This document shows, one piece after another, positions 63,610 to 64,000 of a stretch of 64,000 nucleotides of DNA. The DNA comes from Roseovarius pelagicus (GTDB lineage Bacteria; Pseudomonadota; Alphaproteobacteria; Rhodobacterales; Rhodobacteraceae): the NCBI RefSeq assembly GCF_025639885.1, contig NZ_CP106738.1, positions 1,984,001 through 2,048,000 of the forward strand. Direction: 5' to 3'. The position numbers and the translations under genes are program-made. Below the pieces are notes generated by a model. The model was given only the letters and a program-made list of their open reading frames with translations, searched no databases and was not told the DNA's origin. The number at the start of each line of letters is the position of its first letter. The first letter of the stretch is position 1.

Positions 63610-63810
63610 AGCAACCCCTGTTCATGGCTTTGGTCACGGTGGACCGTTGATACTTCGACGCGCGATGGCGGGCTTTTGTTCCGGCACGGCGGCGACAGAT
63701 CATCAGGGTGGCAATTCTTTGCCTATGCGTTGCACATATTGCCCGACAGCGACGTTTCCATCATGGTGACACCTGAAAATGCCGAAAGGCGTGACGGGCA
63801 AGGAGCGGCA

Positions 63811-64000
63811 ATGGGCAGGATCAGACATCGTGGCACGGCGGCCATCCTCTCTGCTCTGTTGGCGGTGGGCAGTATTGCAGCACTCGTTCTCTCTGTTTCC
63901 GATTTTGCATCTGAGGACATGCTGTTTGGTCTTTGGCGGATGCGGCATGTGGCCTTTGCTACGGGATTGATGATCCTCGCTATTGCAAGTGCTTGTTATG
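63811..64000 (+). CDS. membrane protein, N-terminal part (runs off window)
   Basis: At least 63 residues are present. A basic start (GRIRHRG) leads into TM1 (about 10-30), a short acidic loop (SDFASEDM) and TM2 (about 45-62). AAGGAG lies 6 nt before the ATG. It is divergent from the OmpA-family gene over about 200 bp. The rest of the gene is outside the window, so no family is assigned. Confidence 0.6.
   Translation, partial: MGRIRHRGTAAILSALLAVGSIAALVLSVSDFASEDMLFGLWRMRHVAFATGLMILAIASACY

Noticed and set aside
62447..63769. A 440-codon plus-strand reading frame opposite the OmpA-family gene
   Set aside because: It is an Ala/Ser-rich mirror of the repeat region, with no ribosome site or domain, and the minus strand gives a coherent signal peptide plus OmpA domain.
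63703..63948. Minus-strand 81-codon frame near the right edge
   Set aside because: Antisense to a plus-strand membrane-protein start with a strong AAGGAG site and two TM helices.

Overview
The window is GC-rich, densely coded bacterial chromosome. It fits an aerobic alphaproteobacterium of the Rhodobacteraceae (Roseobacter-like). The markers are a CcrM GANTC methyltransferase with C-terminal domain, a MarR/OmpR pair matching PetP/PetR of Rhodobacter, an EutB/EutC/DoeA ectoine-catabolism set, lipid A/Kdo genes, and many small 4-bp-overlap operons. No tRNA, rRNA, transposase, integrase, CRISPR array or prophage is visible, and codon style looks uniform. No stretch without a gene exceeds about 270 bp; the longest is 53005-53275.

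Layout. 1-13 kb is mainly housekeeping: end of waaA, lpxK, a CaiB/BaiF CoA-transferase coupled to a DsbA-like oxidoreductase, dciA-like DUF721, mutY, alkB, ccrM, rnhB, a ureohydrolase, two small secreted proteins, a membrane-anchored winged-helix protein, petR-petP and ilvE. 13-19 kb is a polyamine-type ABC transporter operon (ATPase, binding protein, DUF1330 protein, two permeases of unusual size). 19-26 kb holds ectoine/hydroxyectoine breakdown genes: a class III aminotransferase, an AsnC-type regulator, eutC, eutB, divergent doeA, and an M20 deacylase in place of the usual AspA-type deacetylase. 26-35 kb is a polyamine-type uptake and catabolism region: GNAT acetyltransferase coupled to a SpuC-like aminotransferase, a GntR regulator, then divergent potFGHI-like genes ending in a coupled FAD amine oxidase. 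35-38 kb has an EamA exporter, msrA/msrB and a periplasmic glutathione peroxidase.

37.6-48 kb is a run of minus-strand one-carbon and amino-acid genes: an MttB-family methyltransferase, kbl, a cysteine-synthase-like PLP enzyme, tdh, an isocitrate-lyase/PEP-mutase-family gene (frameshifted), an exported protein, a dimethylglycine/sarcosine-dehydrogenase-like flavoprotein and a GlxA-type regulator, with a divergent LysR gene at the MttB end. 48-57 kb holds hyuA, queG, two GST genes, mtgA, a two-gene saccharopine pathway and a frameshifted histidine phosphatase. 57-64 kb has a PepSY membrane protein with a small exported protein, a molybdenum/tungsten formate dehydrogenase alpha subunit, a repeat-rich OmpA-family protein, and the start of a membrane protein running off the right end.

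Functionally, the middle of the window is a concentrated nitrogen-osmolyte catabolism region: uptake of polyamines or compatible solutes, transamination or oxidation, and N-methyl group and threonine/glycine metabolism. Local regulators (AsnC, GntR, GlxA/AraC, LysR) sit beside their likely targets. Two genes carry single-base frameshifts, both in short homopolymers. These may be real decay or base-calling errors.
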